Source: Isoetes taiwanensis (taxonomy: Eukaryota; Streptophyta; Lycopodiopsida; Isoetales; Isoetaceae). Taken from it: a stretch of 64,000 bases of DNA. The DNA is taken from positions 1,118,001 through 1,182,000 of the forward strand of contig JAJEKV010000136.1 of NCBI GenBank assembly GCA_021234155.1, given 5' to 3'. The notes beneath the pieces were generated by a model that was not told where the DNA came from, made no database searches, and saw nothing but the letters and a program-made list of their open reading frames with translations. Shown in pieces: positions 1 to 11,927 of the stretch (within the stretch, counting starts at the first letter, position 1; each line of letters opens with the position of its first letter). A program made the position numbers and the translations under genes.

Positions 1-2029
1 ACCAATTTACCAATATCCCCATTTTATTTTTATTCGGAATTTGTTTTTCGGATTCCTTTCTTGATCCTTTGTTAAAGTTGCAAAGCCTCTCTTTTGTAGT
101 CTTGTTAGGTCCCACTTTCCTTGCCATGGCCTAGCCGATTGGGTGCCTTAGCTGTTCAAAAATTTTGGGCTGTTAATTTGAAGCAATTTATGGTGTATAA
201 GCGCTTGGTTGAAGTCGATCCCTTTGGCCCGGGTTTGGGGTTGCACATTTCTTGGCACATTTTGAATCAATCTTTGTATGGTACTCTAAATTGGAGTCAT
301 CTGTTGAAGGAATATATTATTTGCTATTGCTTACGTTTGAAGAATGCTACTTATGTCGGGGAGCACGGAAAAGTTGATTCCACGAGAAAATTAGGGATTT
401 GCCATAACATTTTGACATCGTCTATCCGGTTCATCTTGGACAAGGGGACTTTATAGATTTGTTAGATTGAAGTGATGGCATCGGATAGTGGTGACTCTGT
501 GAGTACCGTGGTTTACCTTTAGTTAGAGGCGTGAAGAGCTTGTGGAACACAAAGCTAAGTGTCCCTTGGGCTGTCACTTGCCAAAATGATGGGTGTCTTT
601 GAAGTATGCTCGCATTTTGACTTGATGTTCATGACCGATCTTGTCATTATAAATTAATGCCACTGTGGCGAGAATTGCAAAGCCCTTGTGATGCGAGGGA
701 AATGGATAGGCATTGTGTGTGCTTTGCTCCATGAAGTTAGTTAGTTGTCCCTTTTATGCAGACGGTGCATGGCAATGGTGCCCCTGAGTGCCATAAAAGC
801 GGCATTGTGTTGATGCGATGGGGAGGCACCTTTTCTCTTGCTACAAATAGTTCGGAAGCAAGAGATGATGGTTGAAGATCAAGGACAACCTCTTTCTCTT
901 CTCGACAAAGGTTAGCTTATTTGCTTTGGCCGGTTTTATTGTAGTAAAATGAATGACAAGTCATAAGTTATTACGTGAGTATGAGAAGGCTCGAATTTGC
1001 AAGAAAATGGTGGCCACATGCTTTCATGGCCAAAGCGTATGTTATCCTTCCAACAAAGAGGCGATGCGGACTCAAATAAAATCGAAGCTGCATTGCAATC
1101 GAGGAGATGACTTTCATAGGGTCGACCATTAGCACGGAAGCCCGGCGACTTTGAGCTCTTCTTTGCAAAACCACAGTTGTCACCACGGAAATTGGAAATC
1201 TTTGTGGCTCATGGGGCCCTCCTTGGCCCCTCTTGGCTAAAAAGCTAGGTTGGGAACCCACTCTTCATTGGAAGGACCAAAGGAACCGAGAAGCTTCATG
1301 GAAATGTTGAAAATGATGTAGCTTTATTACTAGTCGCGAGAATCTTCCTATGCATTTTACGTGCTAGGATATGGAAGTAGTCCAATAGTTAGTGGCAAGA
1401 AGGCGTGTCTTTGGCTATATATCCACTTTTTATTCTATACATATTTATCGGGATTGTGGCAAAAGAATGCTTTATTTAGCTTGACATTGCTACACAAGAA
1501 TTTTTATAAAGCATTCTTTCAAATTCCCTCTTGAGTTATACAATGATCCATTTGCCGAGAAATTTTATTATCGAGGGAAGATTTTTGCTTTTTGCTAAAG
1601 CTTTGGGTGATGAGCCTATGAAATGGTGAAGTCTATGGAATAGTGGGCATCTTATGTTTATGGCACATGGATTTGTTGGCGTGCAACTGAGAATGCAAAA
1701 ATAGTGCTTTTCTTGAAGGTACATCTTGTTTTTGTTTTCTTGTTTTGCTTCACTTGTGCAAAGGTTTAATTATTTTCCACAACATAAGTTGGGAGATGGC
1801 TATTAGGATAATATGGGTTCAAATCCTATAAGATCTGCTATTGATAGCTCAATCTTAAATTGTACATCGATATTTTCTTATACACATTGCATATTCTCTT
1901 GACAACTAAATCACATGCAATGATGTACTTATCAATATTGGGCATGGTGCTTTGTCTCTTCCTAGTATAATTTCTCTCATTGTTCCTAACATATGAAAGA
2001 CCTTCTAGGGCGATGTATAATCTTCGTGT
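1..2029. other. No recognisable gene
   Basis: I see no convincing gene here. The longest open frame (121-456, +) encodes 111 residues that I do not recognise and has no clear splice sites around it. The base composition is ordinary and no long repeat is obvious by eye. It could be a degraded retroelement or plain intergenic DNA. Confidence 0.4.
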
Positions 2030-2310
2030 TTTTTTTGTTAGGGCCCGAAGGGCCCAAAATTTTTTTTAATATAACAATCAACACACAACTACCATTAACA
2101 TTATTAATACAAACCATTGCATTTAACACATTTAAATTAAAATCCCCCTTAAACCCCCTTTGGTTTGGGTGCATATTCACACGGGGGGTTACGTAGGGCA
2201 TTGCCTAAGATTTTAGAATATGGAATACGAGGGCTTGAACCTCTACCAAAATAACTTAATGTCCTAATAAGACTACTTTAACCAATGCACCTAGTGAGCT
2301 AATGTGATTA
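2030..2310 (-). mobile_element. tRNA-derived SINE-like element with hairpin tail
   Basis: Read on the minus strand, the head carries a polymerase III B-box-like motif GGTTCAAGCCC (2231-2241) and, about 32 nt before it, an A-box-like TGGTTAAAGTAG (2273-2284). This spacing is normal for a tRNA-derived promoter. The body then runs through a C/G-rich stretch (about 2140-2190) to a tail with the hairpin GGGCCC-TTC-GGGCCC (about 2041-2055), followed by TAAC and an A-rich end. SINEs often borrow a stem-loop tail from a partner LINE. The family name is unknown to me, and the 5' limit is placed by comparison with the copy at 2340-2760. Confidence 0.5.
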
Positions 2311-2339
2311 TTTTTTATCTTGAATATATATATAAATAT

Positions 2340-2760
2340 TTTTTTTTTTTATAACAACCCATTCAATTGTTTTAGGTATATATGGTTTATGGTTCTAGGA
2401 ATTGTTATTTTTACATCCATATCAAATCCCCCTAGAACCCCCTGTTATTTTGCTACATATTCTAAACGAGGTGCACCATGGACTACCACAGTCGTCAGAT
2501 TCGTCGATTCTACAATCCAGATCGTATGTTGGGGCCTTTGGGCACCTCTCGTTTCGCTTATAGTCATTTATGATTGGAGGCGCCTATGATTTTGAAATAT
2601 GAAATACGATTTCACCTAAGGTTTTGAGGGAATATCGAACCTCTATACGACTTTGCCTAAGATTTTAGAAAAACAAAATACGAAGGCTTGAACCTCTACC
2701 AAAATAACTTAATGTCATAATAAGACTACTTTAACCAATGTACCTAGTGAGCTAATGTGA
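2340..2760 (-). mobile_element. Second SINE-like copy, same family
   Basis: This element is in the same orientation as its neighbour at 2030-2310. It has an A-box-like TGGTTAAAGTAG (2726-2737) and a B-box-like GGTTCAAGCCT (2684-2694). An extra, even better B-box-like GGTTCGATATTCC lies further inside (about 2625-2637). It ends on the minus strand in a run of about 11 A (2340-2350). Its tail shares with the neighbour the paired C-rich blocks separated by a few bases, but the distal part differs. It may be a longer subfamily or a chimera. Confidence 0.45.
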
Positions 2761-2786
2761 TTATTTTTTATCTTGAATATATGTTT

Positions 2787-2905
2787 TTTTTTTATAACAA
2801 CCCATTCAATTGTTTTAGGGATATATGATCTATGGTTTCAGGAATTGTTATTTTTACATCCATATCAAATCCCCCTGGAACCCCCGTTATTTTGCTACAT
2901 ATTGA
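2787..2905 (-). repeat. 5'-truncated SINE tail, duplicate of 2340-2465
   Basis: This segment repeats the tail of the preceding SINE-like copy almost base for base, from the ACATATT end to the A-run. It is followed by the same flank (TATTCAAGATAAAAAATAATC). The arrangement tail, head, tail, head suggests either a tandem duplication with a period of about 440 bp or successive insertions into one site. A further fragment of the same tail is seen near 6750-6777. Confidence 0.5.
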
Positions 2906-3418
2906 GTCTAATTGAAGGTCATTTTATCTTTAATTATCATGCATCATAAGGGCAACACATGAACACTCTCTTGGTATGTTCACTAATGTAACATACTGAT
3001 AGTACCTCCTGGAATATATTAGAAACAGAATTCATGCTCGACAACCTCACCTGCAACATATAAATATTCACTCATAATGGCATAGTTCATTACCACCATT
3101 GCAATTGCCCTTAGACATTAGAGGCACTAGCCATAGCACACACAAAATCTCTTACATACGGCAATACTTACCAACTAGACAAGCTTACGACTTACATACA
3201 TTATTTTCAAGATATAGATTTTAAGGAAGGCTTAAGAATGCTATAGACTATACTTCAGCTGCGTTTATTAAAAAATATCATTTTGAATAGGTTCCCAACT
3301 TGTACAATTTTTGGCTCTTTAGATGTTGTAAAGTTAAATCCATCTTTTTATTAGTTTTTAAATTATGTCCGACAAAAAGCCCAACGCTGGTATAGTAATA
3401 TATACAAGAAATTTATCG

Positions 3419-3436
3419 CGGCGGCCAAGGCCGCCG
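3419..3436. repeat. Perfect GC-rich hairpin
   Basis: CGGCGGCC-AA-GGCCGCCG forms an 8-bp perfect stem with a 2-nt loop in otherwise AT-rich DNA, directly upstream of the imperfect tandem repeat at 3436-3802. It could be the end of an unidentified element. No CTRR-type terminus follows on either strand. Confidence 0.5.
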
Positions 3437-3802
3437 TGAACATTTCTCTTCGCCAACTTAGTGTCAGTTCTAAACACAAACTATTATGGAGGGCATTTTA
3501 AGGTGAAATTTCTCAATTCAAACTGTAACAAAAAAGAATGTAGTCGGAAAAACCTAAATGCTTATTTCATGACTAGCATTATTTGCACTACACCCTCAAA
3601 CTGCATTGGGAATGTGCATTGTAAGTGTCATTCTGGATGCTTGACCAGCACGAATATTTCTCTTTAAGGTGGAATTTTTCAATTCAAACTGTAACAGGAT
3701 GTAATAAAAAAAACCTAAATGTTCATTTTATGACTTCATTAAAAAAACAACATTATTTGCAAAGTATCATTCTGGATGCTTGACCTCCACGAACATTTCT
3801 CT
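3436..3802. repeat. Imperfect two-copy tandem repeat
   Basis: The blocks AAGGTGAAATTTCTCAATTC and TTCTGGATGCTTGACC (with ACGAACATTTCTCTT) each occur twice, at about 3498/3666 and 3631/3770. The two units have diverged through indels. No coding potential is seen. Confidence 0.5.
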
Positions 3803-4197
3803 TGATTTCGTGGAAATCTGTATGCAAGCATTGCTCACAACTTCCTGTCTATTGAAGTTTTACAAATAACATACTCTTACGAAGATGGCTAATTCAAATT
3901 AAATGGGGCAAGGGCAATGATACCAAATGATTAAGATGATACATATCTATGAGCATCTATGAGCATATTGTTGATAGTTCTAAATCCTAAAACCTTAGAT
4001 TTCATGTTTTTTCACAATCATGCAAATTTAATAACTTTACAGCTTCCAATTGGATCCGTTCGAAAATTCTTGGCAAATTGGTGAGCTTTAACTCTATATC
4101 ATGCCTTTTAGCACAATGCGCTAACTGCAAATTTTCCAAAAGCATCCTCATGGGCAATCAAATACTTGATGGATCTGCATCCATAGCAAGTTATTCA

Positions 4198-4620
4198 TAA
4201 TACAAACCATTACATTACACGCATTAAAATTAAATTCCCCCTTAAACCCCCTTTGGTTTGGGTGCATATTCACACGGGGGGTGACTCCGGGCATCGAGAG
4301 CTGTTGGATAGGCATATTCGCCCCTTATTCCTTAATCTACACCGTACGTAAAGTTCCTCATTTGTGGGGTATGCAAGTACAAGATTTTCTATACTGTATA
4401 ATAAGATTCGCAAAATACTATAAGATTTCAACCGGAATACTATATGGTGCTGATTTCGTACGTGCAAAATACAATTATGAGGGCTCTCGTTGCCCTACGT
4501 CACCCAGGTGTGAATATGCACCCAAACCAAAGGGGGTTTAAGGGGGAATTTAATTTTAATGCGTGTAATGTAATAGTTTGTGTTATACGTTAAAAAATTT
4601 TTTTGCCCCTTCGGGGCCAA
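4198..4620. repeat. Foldback: two SINE-type tails in opposite orientation
   Basis: The left arm (about 4198-4300) and the reverse complement of the right arm (about 4485-4600) match over about 90 bp. They share a CATTACACGCATTAAAATTA block, the C-rich blocks and TTTGGTTTGGGTGCATATTC. Both arms match the tail of the SINE-like element at 2030-2200. The right arm ends in the hairpin GCCCC-TTC-GGGGC (4605-4617), which corresponds to GGGCCC-TTC-GGGCCC in the 2-kb copy. The roughly 200-bp centre has no promoter boxes that I can see. Confidence 0.55.
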
Positions 4621-4639
4621 AAACAAACAATGTTACATG

Positions 4640-5160
4640 ACACTTGGATGAGTAGATATTGCGAATATAAGCAAAACAAAACAAAACAAGTGTACATTTA
4701 GAATAGATAATGAGAAGAGCAACTGCAATTTTTGGAATAGTTGTGCATCCAATTCATCTGTATGAAATTCCTGGGTGGAGCGATAGCTTTGGTCTGGAAT
4801 TTGAACCCAAAGTTAACCATCCATCATGATATGAGTTGTTTACAGTGCTACATAACATAACAGGGCTGGTCCATTGCGGCAAAATATAGTGTTTGAAGCT
4901 TCATTGTTGCATAGAATATGTCTTAGGAGAACAAACAATAATACAATTAATATCATCCATTTATTTGCAAAGAAATAATGAAAGCTACACTTACTACTGG
5001 ATATGTAGCACAATTGTGGCCTAATATATTGGAGTTGAAAAGCATAATACAAAAATTACCACGATACAATCCAGTTATTGCATGTCGCGTGAAAGCCTCA
5101 AATTAATTATTATAAAGAAGAAAAATAGGTGTTGCATACCAGGTAGAATCCGGATCTTTC
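4640..5160. other. No gene seen
   Basis: This is AT-rich spacer. Apart from a short CAAAA run near 4675-4690 it holds nothing I can assign. Confidence 0.4.
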
Positions 5161-5200
5161 CCTTCGCCAAATATGTGGCTTTCCAAGGCATGTCGATTTC

Positions 5201-5536
5201 TCAGACAAGTAAAAAGATTCTATGATTTTTGTCAAGCGCAAAATTTCCCCTTTGAACAAATGTTCTCAAGCATATTAGGCGTGCAAGATCCTCCATAGAA
5301 TCCATTCCTGCCCTCAAGTCTTCTTCATTTCTTTCCAGCATACACTCGTATGATTGCCACATTGATATCCATACTTTCTTCTTTACTAAAGAAGCTGCAA
5401 ATCCACGAAGCCCAGCACTACCTAGCAAAACAAGATGCCCTCTATAAACCGAACCATCTACCCGATGGCTTCTCCAAACCGAAAGCATATCCATTAGGTT
5501 ATGCATGTCTCCATTTTTTAACATAATGAAACACAT
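5201..5536 (-). CDS. Unrecognised possible exon
   Basis: This minus-strand open frame of 111 residues has a protein-like composition, including segments such as SHRVDGSVYRGHLVLLG and LERNEEDLRAGMDSMEDLAR. A second protein-like stretch (about 5690-5800, with KPPYGLCAGGEDELKCYLL) lies upstream on the same strand. The two could be exons of one gene or of its relic. I do not recognise the family, I found no complete gene model, and the frame may be chance. Confidence 0.2.
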   Translation of the reverse strand: MCFIMLKNGDMHNLMDMLSVWRSHRVDGSVYRGHLVLLGSAGLRGFAASLVKKKVWISMWQSYECMLERNEEDLRAGMDSMEDLARLICLRTFVQRGNFALDKNHRIFLLV

Positions 5537-5809
5537 GAACTATAAGATTTGAAAGGACAATGCATGGAGTAAGTAATGAGCGAGGTTGAATAGGTTCGAA
5601 TCGACCAAATAGGGATAGAAAAATGTGGTACATTTTTTTTTTACCAAAGAAGGTGACCACTATTTGATTTTTAATACGGTTCCCCTCGCACCCATCCGAT
5701 CGACTCAAGCAAGTAGCATTTTAGCTCATCTTCTCCTCCTGCACAAAGCCCATATGGCGGTTTCAGATCAGGAGCCTTGTTTTGTTTGAACGTTTTACAA
5801 TGTGGGATA

Positions 5810-8790
5810 AACAGAACTCAATGTTGATAATATCATTTCTGGAGTAAAAATAAGAGGTTCTTACCAAGCTACAAATATTTGAATATCTTCATCCTGAAGG
5901 GCAAATGCAGTCCGCATGATATAAGTGCCTTAGAAAATTTGAGGCCCAACCATAACCCAACAGAAAATGAAAGCAGATCCGATGTGTAAAGCATTCGCAG
6001 ATCAAAAAACAGATCCGATTTTGTGACTTGCACATTATTTCGATGAGTCCAAGTCTCTTGCCAAATGGTAAAAAGGCATCAGAGCACCTGTAAATTCGTA
6101 GCTCCCTTTGTATTTGTCTAAAAACATTTTGAAAAGCAAGCTTACCCAGGCAAAGCATATTTGAAATGGCTCCAAATCCCTAACTAGTTATTGTGAATCA
6201 GTGCGGGGCTTTTGTGCCATCGATTTGTACCAGATAAATTCATGTATGCACAGTGGATCATCCTCTTGCATGTCACGTTGCTTCAGCCATACCATATGAA
6301 CAAACATGCCGGTTTCTTCTGTGATATAACCACATACAAAGGGGGAAGGACAGAAATGCAGCATGAATTAGAGAAAAAGGGGCGGAGATGAAGACATGCC
6401 CAAAAGGGAAATGGCATTATGGGCATCTTTTAAACAGAGCCGGGTACCATAAAGAGGCATGGATTCGCCATAGCTGACCCATATCAACGCCGGATCTTCC
6501 GAGGAATTTCTCGAACCGCTGCTCATGCATCCTAGCCCTAGATATTAAACCCTAGAAATGAACCCTAAAAATAATGGGAGGATATTCACAACCAGCACAA
6601 AAAAAACCCCACCGCAGGATTTGCCCCTTTTCTAAAATCAATGGCTAACAAAAGGTTGCACTCTAGAAATACTCTTTAGTACACCTGGATGAATACGACC
6701 ACCAAATCATATGAAAACCTTAGAGAAAACAGTATAAAAACATAAAAAAAACCCCCTGTTATAATGCTACATATTTAAAGATCTTGGTTGCAAAACCATT
6801 TAAACCTAAGTAATAAGTTCGTTAGAGCACAACTAAATAAAGCATGCCCCAAAAAAGAAAAAAAAAAGATTGCCTCAAGACTATATTCCGTAATAGTCAA
6901 AGTTGAAGAAAAAGACAGTCTTGGTGCAAAGCTATGATGAATGTACTCAAAATAGAAGCAAAAATGTCTAATTCTACATTTTAAATCTTTTAACTGTGAC
7001 TATACGGCAGCCTGCATATATCTTTGCCCAAACTTCGCTATTGCTAGAGACTATTTAACTGTCCTAGAAAATGTATTTGCATCTACAACTCCAAACATCC
7101 TCATTTTAACATAATAATACACCATAACAATATTGGGAAACCTAGAATCTAACATTGCCGTCATTATATCTAGAATGAGCACATCAGGAAAAATCCAGCT
7201 TCTAATTCATCTATTGCAAGTGGATTTTTGTTACACCACAAATGGAATCAATGATACATCCGTGGATGTATATCTGCCTGCAAACACATGAAAAAACAGA
7301 GTACTTTTTTTTCTGAGGAATAAGCTCAGATGCAAATAACTGCATGGAAGAACAAAATAGAATAACCTGGCTTTCTTTTGCCAAAGGGTAGAAGAAACTG
7401 GCTATGGCTGAGACTAGAATCTGCAGCCCTGTTTTGGATTTACCATCGTGGATGTGAAACTACCTACAAACATATGAAAAAGCAGAGAAATATCTTAAGA
7501 ACAACACTCATATGAAAATACCAAGATCAAGCCATGCTTTATTTTATTTATCATTTTTCTGCCAGATTGCCGCAACTGGCTTTATCTGTAGGATTGTTGG
7601 GCTGCAAACTCGTTGGGACTTTATGAGAGCCCGTGCACAAACATGGCTATGGCAAGAAATCTGGGAGGACGATCCGCTATTGCTTGCAGTATATGAAATT
7701 GGGCTGCCATATCTGATAACACATGCATTTTTCCTGGCCCAAAATCCCCATTGTTCTATCCGGAATGCATCAGGGGCAAATCCACATCAGACTTCAAAAC
7801 CACAACAGAAACTCCCCTGCATCAGGCCTGGAAGCCCCAGCATAGAAAATTGCAGTGGAAGATGTATGGCCACAGAAATGTACCTAAATTTCTCTTCGAC
7901 AAACCATAGCAAGAATCCCCACAAGAAGCTGCCAATTAAAGTTTTTGCTTGCCCTAAAAGGCCAACAAATGCAGGTGAAACTGTGGTTGGATCTGGTTCC
8001 GGCGGAGGAATGGTAGCTATAGTGAGTCTCCATAACAGTTTTTATTATTTTTTGCCCCTTTCAGGGCTTGCCTGAAAGCTTAGGCAACCTGGATTGCTTA
8101 GAGAGGAAGAAGGCTTTAAAACAGAAGGATCCAGGTTCATGTGATTGAGCGTACCTCTCAGTAGACCAAAAAAATTCTGCCATTTCAGGAATCCTAAGGG
8201 ACGGATGCATCCCTGAATCAGAAGCTGGCCGCAAAAACTTTGCTTCAGATTCAATAGGGCAGCTTGAAGAAACTTGTGAGGCGGATATTTTAAGGCGCCG
8301 ACTCCAAGGGATGGCTTGCAGGGCAAGGATGTAAAGAGCCACCGGAAAGATTGCTTGAATAGCAAGAAAGAGAAATTTTTGGACTTTTTTTTTTTTGTTA
8401 TTTTTTTATGTAAACGTGTCATGCCCAGGTTTTTTCCTGGGGCAGAAATATTAGGCTCAAACAGAAATTGTACCTGACTTATATATGTATTGATAATATA
8501 AAGTGGTCAAATGCAATGTAAGGGAAAAGTTTGATGCAATGTCATAATAAGTTAAAGAGTTCATCACACAAAGGGTTTTGAGTACGAAACAAGGTTGCTA
8601 TGATTGTGGACCTAATATATTATAGTATATACCATGTAAAGATAAGGTAGAGCAATTCTGCCCTCCCATCCAACAACATCTCAACATGTGGCACTAATTC
8701 ATTACAAGAATCTAGCCAGTTTCTTGCTTTAGAAATTTACCTGCATTCCATGCAATTTAAATTCCACGTCAATGATCTACCTTGCATTCC
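5810..8790. other. No supported gene
   Basis: Open frames here, up to 187 residues at 7512-8075 (+) and 125 at 8045-8422 (-), overlap in opposite directions. They match no family I know and have no clear splice context. A fragment of the SINE-type tail lies near 6750-6777. I treat the stretch as intergenic. Confidence 0.35.
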
Positions 8791-8796
8791 AAGTAA

Positions 8797-8944
8797 TCTA
8801 CCTCACATTCCAGTGGATTTACCTCGCAAAATTGCTCCTTCCTTATCTCTACGTTGTAAAAATGTCTTTGATCTACCTCACATCTCGGTGGATTTACCTC
8901 GCAGAATTGCTCCTTTCTTGTCTCTAGGTTGCAAAAATGTCTGT
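8797..8944. repeat. Two-copy 74-bp tandem repeat
   Basis: ATCTACCTCACATTCCAGTG begins unit 1 (8797-8870) and a close copy begins unit 2 (8871-8944). Both units end in AAAATGTCT. The open frames across this stretch on both strands simply follow the repeat period and are not believable genes. Confidence 0.6.
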
Positions 8945-10654
8945 TTACCAGACATTCTGGCATGTCAGCAATGCCTCTGCGCTAATGCACGTCGGCATTG
9001 CTTCCATGTCGACATCCTTGTATACGTAATAATAATAGACATCTATACTTAGGAATCTCTAGGCTTGCATTGTTTTCAAGCTATGTCATTGACAATGGTC
9101 TAGCTTAGTGAAATACGTGAAGTTAATATATATTGACTATCCACAAAAGACTTGCACTCACAACCTTGGGAATGTTTTGTCATTTGTGATTGTGATTTAG
9201 ATGCAACTTTGTTAGATTTCCCGCTTGTTTGCCCCTCATTTATTAAGATTTCAAATGTTCTTTTAGTGAACAAACACTAAGCCTCTGACAGTTCTGCTCT
9301 ATGTAGGTGATTCGTCTTGTCATTGTTTACCTTGAAGATTGGCTTGTTACCAGTTTCTATAGGATTGGATGCTAGTTCAGATACAAATATAAATCTCGTA
9401 CATGACACGCAACGCATATTCGATGGGGATAAGAATAAGCATTTAGATCAGAGTTCAGGACAGAATCTAGTCAGAATCGCACTGTGGTTTTGTATGTGAA
9501 GGTATCCAGTGACATTGGATGGGACATGCACATAGATATGGGCAACGCACCTAGATATATACAGTGTGGATAACCGACAAGCTTCCAAATCTTCTTGGCA
9601 ATCAGAGAGAGGTGCAACAAAGTAGCATTGCCATGCATAGAAAGTCCAATGTGAACGCACCCCTAGGTTTAAGTGGGACAAGTGTCACCTAATAAGGTTA
9701 GGGATAGACGTGGCAAGCAAGATTTGAAAACGCCAGCAAGGAGCCACGTAGGCATAGGGTTGAAGGTTTTCGTGGCAAAACCAAGTGGGCGCTTACCACT
9801 TGCATAGACACGTATCTAATTCTGTGTGACCCCCTCCCTTTCTTTATGCTTTGTTGCTTGTGACGGCCACGGAGAACAGCTGTTGCGGCTGTACATATTT
9901 CGGATAGGACGGCATCCCAGCATTCGCCTAACATTGGCATGTTTGGCATCTCTAGCGAGACGGTAAAGGAATTGGAAATGGGTTTTCCTAGAACTCAGGT
10001 ATCCTCTTCATCCCCCTGTTTACCCAACATTGTTTTTAGCTTATTTCTCCTTTCATCTCAGATAATGCTTTGCGGTTGTAGAACATGTTGTTCCGCAGAG
10101 AATCTGAACCAGTAAGCCATGGATTTGCAGGTTGGTAGGACACTGACTGCGTTCATGGGTTGTTTAAAGGTTTGAGGTGAGCCTAACCCAGAACTGTTTA
10201 AACCTTGTTAAGTTCAATGATACAATGGGGTGGAAACCCAATGCGTATGCTGGAGCGCACATTTGAATTCTATCTCAAACGTTTGTCACAATCAATTTAT
10301 AGGGTATGGATATAATTGCATGAACCTAAGCTTAGTTTTGAGTTTCTTAGTAAGTTGTAAGAGAGGGAACGAATGTTTAAGATTTGGCAGCACGCAATGA
10401 TAGCAAGAGCGGTTCTTATATTGAAGAGAATGAAAATAAAATAAATGTTAGAATCCAGATTTTCATAATGTTTTTGCAGGGTGATGGAAACACGGAGTTT
10501 GTTGGATTTGGTTTGTCATTAAGGGCGTGATACTTAGAAGGTAAGCCTAAGCCAACGGTCAAACTTGTGGAACTTTATTATGAACTAAACCACCACAATG
10601 CTATTGCCCTTTTTAAACGTTAGAATATGTCTTACCACAGGTTATACAGCCGAA

Positions 10655-11796
10655 ATGCCTCAGAGTAGAACTCAAAACTCTCATAAATCAGGGTTCACAT
10701 TGCTGACATTATCTATGTAAGTATCTCCAGCACTATTTCTGTTGCATTTTTGGATCCAGTTGTGTCAAATTCAGAATTCTGATGCAGTGTTCCATTTTTA
10801 GGTAGAATTGACTTCTAATTGAACTTATGCATACGATTGCATACCACTTAGATTGTTTATCTGGGAAATGGGTCATTAGTTCCTTTTAAACGGGGGATTT
10901 CGATCCCATTAATGAAAGGTATAGGATGAAAGGAAACCGATTTCCTTATTTTGAAGTATAATGCGCCTATTTTGGCAATAGATATTACTTATGGTCATGG
11001 AGTCATAAAGGTTAACCATATGTAACAAGTTAGTGGAGGTTTTATATAGTCTGTACCATATGAGATTTTGAAATATGCTAAACCTGTTGACGTAATTGCT
11101 CTTTTTGGACATTGCAGATCACTGGGTGTTCATCCTGGTCAGTTGACTGGATCAATTTTTTTGGAGGCGCTAGATAGTGCTCTGACAGCATTATATGGTG
11201 TGATTGGAGGAGCCCTGCCATATGACTTGACAGAATTTCAGAAAGAGAGTGCAACAGGGGTTATACGATGCAGGAAGAGGTATTGAGTCTGCAGTAGTAT
11301 TAATTATCTTTTCTTTAAAAGGTTTATAAATACGATTCTTGTTTTACAACTTTGTAAGTGCAATTACAAATGTATATATTCAATATCAATCTATGCAAGG
11401 GTGCCATTTTCTTGGTTCAAACTTAGACTATGGCATATTGGGATCACATTTTAGACCAGCCGGTTGTCTTCTTGCAAATTGAAACACTGGAGCCCCAATA
11501 TGTCACTGGCTGGCTGGAATGTGAGCCTCAGCCATGGTGTAATACAGTTCAGGTGGGCAGCCAACACTGGAGCCAAGGATAGATTATGATATGTTGTAAT
11601 GCCATTTCTGTTTCCAGACCTCTTGTGCTTGACAGTTTCCATTTGTTTATTTTTCAGCGATGTGCAAAAGGTCTGGGCGGCAGCTGCTTTCATGACTCAT
11701 TTCAGAGGGTTTTTGTGTCGGCTTGACGTAATAGAAACAAAGGGTTTAGTCCAGCAATCAGTTCATCAGGATGATTTGTCAGTACAGTGCAGATAG
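10655..11796 (+). CDS. RPP14: RNase P/MRP protein subunit, Rpp14/Pop5 family
   Basis: Three exons join in phase: 10655-10716, 11118-11279 and 11658-11796. They give 120 codons plus a stop, about the size of human RPP14. The product reads GFTLLTLSISLGVHPGQLTG, then ALTALYGVIGGALPYDLTEF, then DVQKVWAAAAFMTHFRGFLC. This follows the Rpp14 fold: a first strand, the helix with FG/YGxxGGALP, a strand with ILR/VIRC, and a helix with KLWSS/KVWAA. The family holds small protein subunits of RNase P and RNase MRP that help bind the catalytic RNA in the nucleus. Plants do much of their tRNA 5' processing with protein-only PRORP enzymes, so an MRP role is likely (inference). The donors and acceptors are GTAAGT/GCAG and GTATTG/TCAG. 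The start is the first ATG in an exon preceded by CCACAG; the open frame continues upstream to that acceptor, so earlier exons may exist (an ATG exon at about 9938-9999 is one candidate). Assignment rests on remembered family patterns. Confidence 0.6.
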
Positions 11797-11927
11797 TCTA
11801 AGATATTGTTGCAGATGATATATGTTGTTAGCAACTTGTTAGGTCTTCTTTAAGTCATGGAGCAAGCTGTTATTCTTTTCTACAATCCTGATGCACTTAG
11901 TAATTTTCTCTGACATTTAACTTTCAC

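Noticed and set aside
121-456. 111-codon open frame near the left edge
   Set aside because: No known motif, no splice or promoter context; likely chance.
7512-8075. 187-codon plus-strand frame, overlapped by a 125-codon minus-strand frame
   Set aside because: Low-complexity composition, no domain, and overlapping frames on both strands.
8750-9052. 100-codon frame with repeated LPHI/VDLPR motifs
   Set aside because: The apparent protein repeat only reflects the 74-bp DNA tandem repeat.
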